From the NCBI GenBank assembly GCA_028287235.1, contig JAQBQB010000020.1, positions 1-64,000 of the forward strand: DNA of 64,000 bases, read 5' to 3'. Positions 48,345 through 56,785 of this stretch are shown here, piece after piece; the first letter of the stretch is position 1, and the number at the start of each line of letters is the position of its first letter. This stretch comes from Gemmatimonadota bacterium (lineage in GTDB: Bacteria; Gemmatimonadota; Gemmatimonadetes; Gemmatimonadales; Gemmatimonadaceae). Under the pieces are notes generated by a model. The model saw only the letters and a list, made by a program, of their open reading frames with translations, was not told the origin of the DNA and made no database searches. A program made the translations under genes and the position numbers.

Positions 48345-50071
48345 GTCGCCGCTCCGCCGCGCAACGCGCGGGTGACGGCATTGCGCACGACGATGTCCTT
48401 CTCGGCCGCCGCTTTTCGCAACGCCGCCTGCGCCTTCGGCGTGCCCACGCGCCCGAGCGCGATGGCGGCACAGGCGCGAATCTCCGGATCCTCCCGGCGG
48501 CCGAGGAATCCCTTGCCGTTCAGGATGGAATCGAGATGCGCCACGCCGCCGTCGCCGCACAGCGCGCCGTAGCCTTCGAAGAACGCCATCTTCTCGGTGA
48601 GATCGGCGTCGCGCACGCCCTTGCCCTTCACCGCCGACTCGAGGCGCGGAAGCACGGGCCGATACGCGCGCGCCGTGAGCGCGCGAACCGCGGTGATGCG
48701 CACGTCGCGGTCGGCATCCTCGATCGCGCGCTCGAGCGACTGCAGCGCGCCCGGTGAAGCGATCTCGGTGAGCGCCTGCACCGCGGTCTGCCGGCGCGAC
48801 ACGTCAGGCTCGTTCAGAATTTTTCCGAGCGCCAGTACCGCGGCCTGCGCCTTGAGCGCGCCGGCGCGGCGAATGGCTTCCGTCGATACCTCGCGCTCCG
48901 GCGCTTGAATGAGCCGCACGAGCTCCGCGGTGTTCGCGCCGGCCAGCCGTCCCGCGGCCGCTTCGAGCAAGGGGCGCAGCTGCTCGTTCTGAATTCTCGA
49001 CAGCCACAGAAAGACCGTGGCCAGTGCCGCGGGACGGAGCTGGTCGAACAGCTCCACGAGCTCGTCCTGCGGCGGCAGCGTCGGCGAGCCGTCGAGTGCC
49101 TGGAGCAGCTGCGTCAGCGCGTCGGCGCCGCTCAGCCGCTCCGGGAGATCGGTCAGCTTCTGCCCTTGATCGGCCGTGATCTCCGAGGCCCGCTGCAGCG
49201 CGACCTGCGCCTCGCGCAGCAGGTTCGCCACGCCGCGGAAATGGCCCGTGGTGAGCAGATACACCATGAGCGTATGGATATTGTCCAGCACCTCGGAGCG
49301 GATCTCCGGATCCGCCTGCGCCTCGAAGATGTCGAGCAGTACGCCCACGATGTTGCTGCGCAGGTCCTGCTGGTACTCGCGCTTGATCTCTTCCTGCAGA
49401 TACTCGATCTCACGATCGTCGAGGAAGTAGAGCGTGGCGTCGAAGTCCGCCATGTTGACGATGCCGCCGGCGCGCGACTCTTCGACCGCTTCCTGCGTGG
49501 CGCGTTGCACGTCGCCGGCGTTCGCCGGTGTGGTGGGCTCGCCCCCGTCCGCGAGCTCGCTGCCCCCGCCTCCCTCCTGCAGGAGATCGACGAACTTGTA
49601 CGTCAAATACGCGAAGTCGGCCTCCCAGAGCATCGTGACGAGGTCGTCCTCATCGGCCGAGCCCTTCCGCGCGCGTTGGATGATCTCGAGGAACTTGATG
49701 ACTTCCTGCTCCTCGAAGCCCTTGACCATCTTGAGCTCGCGCACGCCGTCCTTGTAGAACAGCCAGGCGAGATTCTCCGCCGACTTCCCCACCCCCGCTT
49801 CCCCCGCGACGGTCGCGCCGTACCACCGAATCTCGCTCTCGGTGACGACGAGACACAGCTCGTCGATCTGCGCCCAGATGCCCGCGTACCCGCTGCGAAG
49901 CGAGTCGATGGCACCCCGGTACACAGGATTGTTCGGGAGGTACATCTGGTGCGCCCGGGCTGCCTTCACGATGAGCCGAAGCAGCTCCTCCACCGGCGCT
50001 GGCGAAAACGGCGGCTCCTGAGGCTCCGGCTCCCGCGCCGGCCCGGGTGCAATGGGGGACGGGGAGGTCAC
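48341..50071 (-). CDS. HEAT-repeat protein with the same N-terminal domain
   Basis: 576 residues. A proline-rich first 25 residues, then about 30-135 with [20 protein letters not shown] ... ELKMVKG ... [10 protein letters not shown], parallel in pattern to the HD-GYP protein's N-terminus. The C-terminal 250 residues are HEAT-like helical pairs ([52 protein letters not shown]). No enzyme motif. Likely a scaffold or adaptor for the HD-GYP partner. GTG 50071, 4-nt overlaps with trpB and the HD-GYP gene. Confidence 0.82.
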   Translation of the reverse strand: MTSPSPIAPGPAREPEPQEPPFSPAPVEELLRLIVKAARAHQMYLPNNPVYRGAIDSLRSGYAGIWAQIDELCLVVTESEIRWYGATVAGEAGVGKSAENLAWLFYKDGVRELKMVKGFEEQEVIKFLEIIQRARKGSADEDDLVTMLWEADFAYLTYKFVDLLQEGGGGSELADGGEPTTPANAGDVQRATQEAVEESRAGGIVNMADFDATLYFLDDREIEYLQEEIKREYQQDLRSNIVGVLLDIFEAQADPEIRSEVLDNIHTLMVYLLTTGHFRGVANLLREAQVALQRASEITADQGQKLTDLPERLSGADALTQLLQALDGSPTLPPQDELVELFDQLRPAALATVFLWLSRIQNEQLRPLLEAAAGRLAGANTAELVRLIQAPEREVSTEAIRRAGALKAQAAVLALGKILNEPDVSRRQTAVQALTEIASPGALQSLERAIEDADRDVRITAVRALTARAYRPVLPRLESAVKGKGVRDADLTEKMAFFEGYGALCGDGGVAHLDSILNGKGFLGRREDPEIRACAAIALGRVGTPKAQAALRKAAAEKDIVVRNAVTRALRGGAAT

Positions 50072-51252
50072 GTGCCCAAGATATTCATTTCACTTACTTG
50101 CGCCACATCCTTGTCGCCCCGGCCGCTCACGCAGAGGAGCACGGGCTCGTCGCGTGTCCAGCGCCCCTTTTGCGACGCGATCCAGCTCACGGCATGCGCC
50201 GTCTCCAACGCCGGGATGATGCCCTCGAGTCGGCTCAGCAACTGGAACCCCTCGAGCGCATCGCGATCGCCCACCGACACGTACTCGGCGCGGCCGGTGT
50301 CCTTGAGATACGAGTGCTCGGGTCCCACCCCGGGATAGTCGAGCCCCGCCGAGATGGAGTGCGCGGGGTGCACCTGCCCGTTCTCGTCCTGGAGCAGATA
50401 GCTCAGCGAGCCGTGCAACACCCCGGGACGACCGCGCGTCAGCGACGCCGAGTGATGGCCTGAGTCGAGCCCTTCACCGGCCGCCTCGACGCCCACGAGC
50501 TCCACGTCCTTGTCGCCGACGAACGCGTGGAACGCGCCCATCGCGTTCGAGCCGCCGCCGACGCACGCAACCACGGTCTTCGGCAGCCGGCCGGCCCGGT
50601 CGAGCATCTGGGCCCGCGCTTCGTTGCCGATGATCGCCTGGAAGTCGCGCACCATGCGCGGATAGGGCGCGGGCCCAACCACCGACCCGATGATGTAGTA
50701 CGTGTCGTTGACGTTCGTGACCCAGTCGCGGATCGCTTCCGTCGTCGCGTCTTTGAGCGTGCGCGTACCGCTCGTCACGCTGACCACCTTCGCGCCCATC
50801 AGCCGCATGCGAAAGACGTTCAGCGACTGGCGGCGCATGTCCTCTTCGCCCATGTACACGATGCACTCGAGGCCGAAGCGCGCGCACACCGTTGCCGTTG
50901 CCACGCCGTGCTGGCCGGCGCCCGTTTCGGCGATGATGCGCTTCTTCCCCATGCGGCGCGCCAGCAACACCTGGCCGACCGTGTTGTTGATCTTGTGCGC
51001 GCCCGTGTGATTGAGGTCTTCGCGCTTGAGCCACACCTGCGCGCCGACGTGCTCGGAGAAGCGCGGAGCGTCGCTCAACGCCGACGGCCGACCCACGTAC
51101 GTCGTGAGCATTTGCTCGAGCTCGTGCCTGAACGCCGGATCGACGCGTGCGGCGTCGTAGGCGCGTTCGAGCTCGTCGATCGCCGGAATGAGCGTTTCGG
51201 GAACGTAGCGGCCGCCGAAGGCGCCGAATCTATCCTGCTGTGCCGTCGTCAT
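50068..51252 (-). CDS. trpB: tryptophan synthase beta chain
   Basis: PLP enzyme joining indole and serine. 394 residues. The cofactor Lys is K87 in [35 protein letters not shown] and the phosphate loop are all present. ATG 51252 overlaps trpF (ATGA). Confidence 0.98.
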   Translation of the reverse strand: MTTAQQDRFGAFGGRYVPETLIPAIDELERAYDAARVDPAFRHELEQMLTTYVGRPSALSDAPRFSEHVGAQVWLKREDLNHTGAHKINNTVGQVLLARRMGKKRIIAETGAGQHGVATATVCARFGLECIVYMGEEDMRRQSLNVFRMRLMGAKVVSVTSGTRTLKDATTEAIRDWVTNVNDTYYIIGSVVGPAPYPRMVRDFQAIIGNEARAQMLDRAGRLPKTVVACVGGGSNAMGAFHAFVGDKDVELVGVEAAGEGLDSGHHSASLTRGRPGVLHGSLSYLLQDENGQVHPAHSISAGLDYPGVGPEHSYLKDTGRAEYVSVGDRDALEGFQLLSRLEGIIPALETAHAVSWIASQKGRWTRDEPVLLCVSGRGDKDVAQVSEMNILGT

Positions 51253-51902
51253 GTGGGAATGGAAGCGTGCGTGACTGCGTCGCGAAAGGCGCGCATACGA
51301 TGGTGATCTTTGATGCCCGGTGCGGATTCGACACCGGACGAGACGTCGACGACGTCGGGGGCGAGCGCGGCGATGGCCTGACCCACGTTCTCGGGACGAA
51401 GTCCGCCCGCGAGAATGATCCGCCGCTCACCGCGCAGACCCTGAAGCTCCGTCGCCAACTGCGCCCAATCCAGGGCGACTCCCGTGCCGCCGAGTGCCCC
51501 GGGCACGAAGGCGTCGAGGAGAACGCCGTCCCCCGCCGCGAGGGCGTCCGCGAACGACGTGGGCAGCTTGCCTCCCGTCACGCGAACGACCGGCCAGATC
51601 TCCCCGTGAAAAACGCGGCGAAGTGCCGCAATTCGCACGGCGCCGCTCGCACCATGGAGCTGCACTACGCCGAGCGCCAAGGTGTCCGCGGCGCGCGCGA
51701 TCTCATCGGTGCTCTGTTCCGCGAACACGCCCACGCGGCGGACGGTTCGCGGCACGTCGCGAAGCACCTCTGCCGCGCGCTCCACCGTGAGATTCCGCGG
51801 TCCGCCGGCGAAGATCACGCCGACAAACGCCGCGCCCAACTCCGCGGCTTGCGCCGCATCGTCGGGGCGCGTGAGCCCGCAGAATTTGATCTCAGCGCTC
51901 AC
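51249..51902 (-). CDS. trpF: phosphoribosylanthranilate isomerase
   Basis: 217 residues from [21 protein letters not shown], with [13 protein letters not shown] and [14 protein letters not shown] of the TIM barrel. GTG 51902 (VSAEIKFCG) is chosen; it overlaps the trpC stop by 11 nt, and the frame further upstream is only trpC read out of phase. Confidence 0.95.
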   Translation of the reverse strand: MSAEIKFCGLTRPDDAAQAAELGAAFVGVIFAGGPRNLTVERAAEVLRDVPRTVRRVGVFAEQSTDEIARAADTLALGVVQLHGASGAVRIAALRRVFHGEIWPVVRVTGGKLPTSFADALAAGDGVLLDAFVPGALGGTGVALDWAQLATELQGLRGERRIILAGGLRPENVGQAIAALAPDVVDVSSGVESAPGIKDHHRMRAFRDAVTHASIPT

Positions 51903-52713
51903 GGCGAATCCTGCGCACACCGGACAGCGTACGCACCGCGGCCGCCGGATCTTCGGCCGCGGAGATGACCGATCCAACGAGCACCGCGTCGGCGCCACGA
52001 TCGGCGACGCGCTCCACGTCGGCCCGGCTGCTCACGCCGCTCTCGGCGATCGCCACCAGCGGGGCGGGAATCAACTCCAGCAACCGAGCCGACGTGGCCG
52101 GGTCGATCACCAGCGTTTCGAGATTGCGGTTGTTGATGCCGATCACGGTCGCGCCGGCGTCGAGCGCGCGTTGGAGCTCGTCCTCGTCGCGAATCTCGAC
52201 GAGCACCTCCAAGTCGAGGCTGCGCGCCACCTGCATCATTCGGCCGAGGTCGTCCGGCGACAGCGCGCGGGCAATGAGCAGCGCCGCCGACGCGCCGAGC
52301 GCCTTGGCCTCGACGAGCTGAATGGGATCGACGTGAAAGTCCTTCTTGAGCACGGGAACCTTCAAGGCGGCAACGGCGGCGACGAGGTCGTCGGTCGACC
52401 CGCCGAAATGGGCCGGCTCGGTGAGGATCGAGATCGCCGCGGCGCCGCCGCGCTCGTACGCCAGCGCCTGGTCGACCGCGGCGAGGTCGGCATTGATCCA
52501 CCCTTTCGAGGGGGACCGGCGCTTCACCTCGGCGATCACACCCACGGAATCGGTCCGGAGCGCGTCCTCGAATCTTGCCGGCGTCGGTACCCGGGCCGCC
52601 GCGTGCACGAGCTCCCGCTCACGCCCGCGCAACGCCTCGGCGCGGGTCCGGGCCTCGGCGACAATACCCCCCAAGGTGCCCCCAGGTGGATTCCATGCAG
52701 GAGAAGCTTGCAC
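51892..52713 (-). CDS. trpC: indole-3-glycerol phosphate synthase
   Basis: 273 residues from GTG 52713: GVIAEVKRRSPSKGWI, VPVLKKDFHVD, ALLIARALS, IGINNRNLETL, AESGVSS, VLVGSVI are all IGPS landmarks. Two ATG at 52782 and 52779 would place the lexA-facing repeat array inside the gene. GTG 52713, with AGGGA 5 nt upstream, gives a family-like N-terminus instead. Start choice is inference. First gene of trpC-F-B-HEAT-HD-GYP-trpA-fol. Confidence 0.93.
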   Translation of the reverse strand: MQASPAWNPPGGTLGGIVAEARTRAEALRGRERELVHAAARVPTPARFEDALRTDSVGVIAEVKRRSPSKGWINADLAAVDQALAYERGGAAAISILTEPAHFGGSTDDLVAAVAALKVPVLKKDFHVDPIQLVEAKALGASAALLIARALSPDDLGRMMQVARSLDLEVLVEIRDEDELQRALDAGATVIGINNRNLETLVIDPATSARLLELIPAPLVAIAESGVSSRADVERVADRGADAVLVGSVISAAEDPAAAVRTLSGVRRIRRER

Positions 52714-52736
52714 TTCGGTCCCTATTCGGATATCGT
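52708..52736 (+). promoter_or_regulatory. candidate lexA promoter TTGCAC-17-TATCGT
   Basis: TTGCAC (52708-52713), 17-nt spacer, TATCGT (52731-52736). Two TTCGG copies fill the spacer and two more straddle the expected start near 52743. A TATAAG at 52782-52787 is a second -10 candidate without a good -35. Confidence 0.4.
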
Positions 52737-52755
52737 GTATTCGGGGCTTATTCGG
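52714..52755. promoter_or_regulatory. direct-repeat array TTCGG x4 (TATTCGG x3), possible LexA operator
   Basis: TTCGG occurs at 52714, 52725, 52740 and 52751; the last three are exact TATTCGG. Spacings are 11, 15 and 11, so there are two pairs of TTCGG-N6-TTCGG. They fill the gap between divergent trpC and lexA and overlap the candidate lexA promoter. No palindromic CGAAC-N4-GTTC or CTGT-N8-ACAG box was seen. Confidence 0.5.
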
Positions 52756-52805
52756 GAACTCTACCCCCGTCGCTTCCATCATATAAGCTGAACAGGTGTC
52801 AGCCT

Positions 52806-53414
52806 ATGCCGCTCACTAAGCGTCAGCGCGAAATACTAACCTATCTCACGTCGTACTCCGAGCAAAACGGCTTTGCGCCGAGCTTCGAGGAGATCGCTGA
52901 GAACTTCGACTACAACTCGCTGGCGACGGTGCACGAGCACCTCACCAATCTCGAGCGCAAAGGCTACATCAAGCGGAACTACAACGAGAGCCGCGCGATC
53001 GAGATCCTGCCGAGCGAGGCCACGCCGCGGTCCATCGAGCTGCCACTGCTCGGTAGCGTCGCGGCCGGCATGCCCATCGAGGCATTGGAGTCAGGCGAGA
53101 CCTTCTGCGTGCCGGACACGATGGTCGGCCGCGGCGGGAACCACTACGTCCTGCGGGTCCGCGGAAACTCGATGGTCGACGAGCAGATCAAGGACGGCGA
53201 TTTCGTCGTGGTCAACCAGCGCGAGCGGGCCGACAACGGCGAAATGGTCATCGCCCTCGTGAACGGCTCATCGGCTACGGTGAAGAAGTACTACCGCGAG
53301 CGCGACGGACGCATTCGGCTGCAGCCGGCGAACGACACGATGCAGCCGATCTACGTCCACGAGGATGACATCTCCATCCAGGGGATCGTGGTCGGCGTGA
53401 TGCGGCGGTATTAG
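52806..53414 (+). CDS. lexA: LexA repressor
   Basis: 202 residues. Winged helix-turn-helix (LTKRQREILTYLTSY ... GFAPSFEEIAENFDYNSLATVHEHL), cleavage site Ala87-Gly88 in VAAGMPIE, catalytic Ser122 (RGNSMVDE) and Lys160 (SATVKKYY), the expected 38-residue spacing. The HTH recognition helix differs from E. coli, fitting a non-standard operator. ATG 52806 has AGGTG 9 nt upstream. Divergent from trpC and convergent with trpD across a palindromic repeat. Confidence 0.97.
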   Translation: MPLTKRQREILTYLTSYSEQNGFAPSFEEIAENFDYNSLATVHEHLTNLERKGYIKRNYNESRAIEILPSEATPRSIELPLLGSVAAGMPIEALESGETFCVPDTMVGRGGNHYVLRVRGNSMVDEQIKDGDFVVVNQRERADNGEMVIALVNGSSATVKKYYRERDGRIRLQPANDTMQPIYVHEDDISIQGIVVGVMRRY

Positions 53415-53433
53415 CGCTGGGTTGTGCAAGGTG

Positions 53434-53526
53434 TCATTCCGAGCGTATGCGAGGGATCCACTTCAACGTGATGATGGCCGGCTACAATCACGTTCGAGTA
53501 GATCCCTCGCTGCGCTCGGGATGAGC
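53434..53526. repeat. dispersed palindromic repeat, copy B (lexA-trpD junction)
   Basis: Left arm gtcattccgagcgtatgcga then gggatcc; right arm, read back, GCTCATCCCGAGCGCAGCGA then GGGATCTACTCGAACGTG. Its centre holds acgtgat...atcacgt. The whole 93 bp can fold as one hairpin between convergent lexA and trpD, so it may end both transcripts. Its right arm encodes the last residues of TrpD. Confidence 0.85.
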
Positions 53527-54558
53527 TGAAGCGAACGCCTGTCGCAGTCGGTCCAACGCCTCGAGCCCCAAGCCGGCGTCAATGGCATCGCGTGCGGCGT
53601 CCACGCCGTCGTCGAACGTGGGCACCGCACCGCCCACGTACAGCGCCGCGGCGGCATTGAGTGCCACGGCCGCGACCGAGGCGGCGTTTCCCTCCCCCGA
53701 CAGCACGCGAAGAATCACCGCGGCGTTCTCCGCCGGCGAACCGCCCGCGATGTCGTCAGCCGAGCCGCCGCTGAAGCCATAGCGCGACGGATCGATCATC
53801 CATCCGGTGACCTCGCCGCGGTTGATCTCGACCACCTGCGTGTCGCCGAACGGCGAGACTTCGTCCATGCCCGAGCCGTGGACGACGAGCGCGTGCGTCG
53901 TGTTGAGCTCGCGCAGCGCGCCGGCGATGAGCGACAGCCTGCGCGCATCGGATACGCCGACCACCTGACGCCCGGCGTGGGCGGGATTCGCGAGCGGGCC
54001 TACCATGTTCATCACGGTTTGCACGCCGAGCTCGCGGCGCACCGGGCCCACGTGGCGCATGGCGGGGTGCATGAGCGGCGCGAACATGAACACGATGCCG
54101 GCGTCGCGCAGCGCCGCGGCCATTACGTGCACCGGCGCCTCGATCACGATGCCGAGCGCTTCGAGCACGTCGGCGCTGCCACATTGCGTGGTGAACGACC
54201 GGTTGCCATGCTTCGCTACCCGTACGCCGGCGCCCGCCACGAGCAGCGCTGCCGCCGTCGAGATGTTGAACGTGCTGACCGTGCCACCGCCGGTGCCGCA
54301 CGTATCGACCAGCTCTTCGGGGCGCTCCGCTGGGAGAACGACCATCGCGTGGTGAAAGGCCCGAACCACCGCCGCGAGCTCGACTGGCGTTTCGCCCTTC
54401 ACGCGCAATCCCACGAGGAGACCGGCGATCTGCGCGGGTGTCGCGTCGCCGGCGAGGACGACGTTGAACGCCGCGGTGAGCTCGTCGGAATCGGGTGCTT
54501 CGCCCGCCGTGAGACGGCGGATCGTTCCGAGCAACGCGTTGGGTGGACTAACGGACAC
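53488..54558 (-). CDS. trpD: anthranilate phosphoribosyltransferase
   Basis: 356 residues: ELVDTCGTGGGTVSTFNIST (GTGG and substrate loops), KHGNRSFTTQCGSADVLEALG and GMDEVSPFGDT. The last twelve residues, [12 protein letters not shown], are read from the dispersed repeat and replace the natural end. GTG 54558 overlaps the GAF gene by 11 nt. It is separated from trpC by lexA. Confidence 0.95.
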   Translation of the reverse strand: MSVSPPNALLGTIRRLTAGEAPDSDELTAAFNVVLAGDATPAQIAGLLVGLRVKGETPVELAAVVRAFHHAMVVLPAERPEELVDTCGTGGGTVSTFNISTAAALLVAGAGVRVAKHGNRSFTTQCGSADVLEALGIVIEAPVHVMAAALRDAGIVFMFAPLMHPAMRHVGPVRRELGVQTVMNMVGPLANPAHAGRQVVGVSDARRLSLIAGALRELNTTHALVVHGSGMDEVSPFGDTQVVEINRGEVTGWMIDPSRYGFSGGSADDIAGGSPAENAAVILRVLSGEGNAASVAAVALNAAAALYVGGAVPTFDDGVDAARDAIDAGLGLEALDRLRQAFASAHPERSEGSTRT

Positions 54559-55849
54559 TGAGCGCTTCGACGAGGCGTTCGGGAAGGCGGGCGTGAGATG
54601 CGACGAGGGCGATCACGAGACCAAGGAGCCGCACGCGATCCACGTCCTCATCGAGGAAGACGCCCTGCATGGCGCGGTTCGCGAGGTTCACCACGCCCAC
54701 CAGCTCGTCGTGGTACACGAGCGGGAAGCTGATGAAGGAACCGGTCGTGAAATACTGGTCTTGCAGTAGCGGGTGGCTCTTCGCCTCCAACACATCCCTT
54801 ACGAGCAGCGGCTCGCGGCTCACCGCCACGCGACCGGCCACGCCCTGCCCCATCGCCACGCGTGTTCCTTCCATCACGCCGGGCGCAATGCCGCGCGCCG
54901 CCGCGATGTAGAGCGACTCGCCGTCGGGCGTGCGCAGCATGAGCGAGCACCGATGCGCGTGCATGTCGTCGCCGACGAGCGCCATGAGACCGTCGGCGAG
55001 CTGGCGCGGGTCGTCGGTCGATGCGTCGAGCGTCAGCACGCGGTCGATGAGATAGATGGTGCGTGTCTTCTGGCGCAGCGACTCGCTCCGGCGATGCAGC
55101 TCGACGTGCGCCTTCTCGAGCTGTTCGACCGCCGATCCCACCGTGGCTTCCACGGCGTCGGCGCGTCGCAGGGCGCGGCGCGCGTCCTCGGTGGCCTGCG
55201 CGACCTCACGCTCGAGCGCGACCACGCGCGCCGAATTCGCCTCGGCCATGCTGTTGCTCGCGTCCGTCAGCCGCGCTTCGAGCTCGGCGAGCCGGCGCTC
55301 GTAGTCGCCGTGCACGTGCTGCGTGACGTCTTCGAGCGTCTTCACCGCTTCTTCGCGCGCTTCGCGTTCGAGAAAGCGCAGGTGTGCGAGCTCGAACAGC
55401 GCGATGGCCGGCAGGAACCGCTCGGCCGTGCGCGCGCCGAACATCTTCCGCGACTCGTTGAGGATGAGCAGCGCGCTCAGCGTGCCGTCGAAGCGGAGGC
55501 CGCGCACGCTCAACCATCCCGGTTCGCCGAGAATGGGGAGCTGGAAGAGACGCGCGAATTCGTCGCCGTTGTCGCCGAAATCCACGAACTGCCCGCCGGC
55601 CGAGATCGCGACGCGCTCGCGCGTCGGGAGGTGGTCGAAGGTCGTGTCGAGGGCAATTCGCTCGATGCGCGGGCCGGATACCAGCAGACGGTCGCGCAGC
55701 ATGCCGCGGCGTTCGTCGAAGCGAACGAGCGCGAGCTGGGCGAACCGATCGACCTCAGCGAGCGCCTCGCCGAGCGCTTGCAGCGCGGCATCCGGGCTGG
55801 CTGAGACCGTCAGCGCATGGGCGAGTGACGCGAGGGTGCGCGGGGGCAT
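54548..55849 (-). CDS. GAF domain protein with central coiled coil
   Basis: 433 residues. An N-terminal GAF-like region (FAQLALVRFDERRGMLRDRLL ... LSALLILNESRKMFG), a coiled coil (about 180-280: ERRLAELEARLTDASNSMAE ... RADAVEATVG), and a C-terminal GAF domain (CSLMLRTPDGESLYIAAARG, VAGRVAVSREPLLVRDVL, FISFPLVYHDELVGVVNL). No output domain, so probably a sensor subunit. ATG 55849 (MPPRTL); a GTG at 55927 would add 26 residues. Upstream of trpD with 11-nt overlap, and divergent from truA. A TTGACT at 55937-55932 could be its -35 box but no -10 is convincing. Confidence 0.8.
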   Translation of the reverse strand: MPPRTLASLAHALTVSASPDAALQALGEALAEVDRFAQLALVRFDERRGMLRDRLLVSGPRIERIALDTTFDHLPTRERVAISAGGQFVDFGDNGDEFARLFQLPILGEPGWLSVRGLRFDGTLSALLILNESRKMFGARTAERFLPAIALFELAHLRFLEREAREEAVKTLEDVTQHVHGDYERRLAELEARLTDASNSMAEANSARVVALEREVAQATEDARRALRRADAVEATVGSAVEQLEKAHVELHRRSESLRQKTRTIYLIDRVLTLDASTDDPRQLADGLMALVGDDMHAHRCSLMLRTPDGESLYIAAARGIAPGVMEGTRVAMGQGVAGRVAVSREPLLVRDVLEAKSHPLLQDQYFTTGSFISFPLVYHDELVGVVNLANRAMQGVFLDEDVDRVRLLGLVIALVASHARLPERLVEALSVR

Positions 55850-55970
55850 CGGAGAGGCAACGTGGCGCAACGCGAACGGCGCGCGGCGCAAGCAGAGTTG
55901 CGTGCGAAATGTGCGCGCCTGCGTCACGCAAAGTCAATCGTCTGCGTAACTTCGGCATCGTTCACGTTGC

Positions 55971-55998
55971 TTGACACTCCCCTCTGCACTGGTAGTTT
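55971..55998 (+). promoter_or_regulatory. predicted leaderless promoter of truA, TTGACA-16-TAGTTT
   Basis: TTGACA (55971-55976), 16-nt spacer, TAGTTT (55993-55998). The truA ATG at 56006 is 7 nt after the -10 box, so the predicted transcript starts at or within a base of the start codon. Confidence 0.6.
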
Positions 55999-56005
55999 TC
56001 GAGCA

Positions 56006-56785
56006 ATGGCCGAGCGCACCGTGCAGCTCGTATTGCACTATGATGGCGCCGGATTCAGCGGCTGGCAGCGCCAGCCGGCGCAACGAACCGTTCAGGGGGT
56101 CTTGGAAGAGGCGCTCGAACGGTTGTGCAGCGCGCCGACCGGCGCGTTGGGGTCGGGCCGCACCGACGCCGGCGTGCATGCGCGGGGACAGGCGGTCGGC
56201 GTTCGGGTGTCCGAACGCTGGAAGGACGTTCAGAAGTTGCGGCGCGCGCTGAACTCGGTGTTGCCATCCGACGTGTGGGTTGCGGCCGCCGTCGAGATGC
56301 GAGACGAGTTTCACGCGCGGTACAGTGCAGTGAGCCGGCGGTACAGCTATTACGTCGGCACGGATGAGGAGGCGCACTCGCCGTTTCGTGGTCGGTACGA
56401 GCTCGCATTCGGGCAGCCCTTGGACCGGGGCGCTCTGGATGCGGCGGCCGCCCACCTCGCGGGTGAACACTGCTTCCTGGGCTTCGCCGTACAGGGTACG
56501 GCGCCCGCGCACGACGATCATCGCTGTCGCGTTCTCGAAGCGCGGTGGCGGGAACGGCCGGGCGGGCTCGTGTTCGAAATTGAAGCCAACCGGTTCCTCC
56601 ATCACATGGTGAGATTTCTTGTCGGTACGATGCTCGACATCGCGACTGGTCGCCGACCGCTCGCGGACCTATCACGCCTGCTTCAGGCGACCGACAACGA
56701 CGACGTCTCGCCACCCGCGCCTCCGCACGCGCTCTTCCTCGACCGCGTGACCTATCCGCGCGAGTTGTACGCCGAGGGCGTATGA
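56006..56785 (+). CDS. truA: tRNA pseudouridine(38-40) synthase TruA
   Basis: 259 residues: LVLHYDGAGFSGWQRQP, the catalytic GSGRTDAGVHARGQAV (Asp near residue 51), RRYSYYVG and NRFLHHMVRFLVGTMLDIATGRR. ATG 56006 fits the leaderless promoter; the open frame upstream is not conserved. Head of the truA-htrA-pur-psd-pss string; overlaps htrA (ATGA). Confidence 0.96.
   Translation: MAERTVQLVLHYDGAGFSGWQRQPAQRTVQGVLEEALERLCSAPTGALGSGRTDAGVHARGQAVGVRVSERWKDVQKLRRALNSVLPSDVWVAAAVEMRDEFHARYSAVSRRYSYYVGTDEEAHSPFRGRYELAFGQPLDRGALDAAAAHLAGEHCFLGFAVQGTAPAHDDHRCRVLEARWRERPGGLVFEIEANRFLHHMVRFLVGTMLDIATGRRPLADLSRLLQATDNDDVSPPAPPHALFLDRVTYPRELYAEGV

Noticed and set aside
52714-52782. ATG 52782 as the trpC start
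   Set aside because: It would make the TTCGG array coding; GTG 52713 has a ribosome binding site and gives a normal N-terminus. Not fully excluded.
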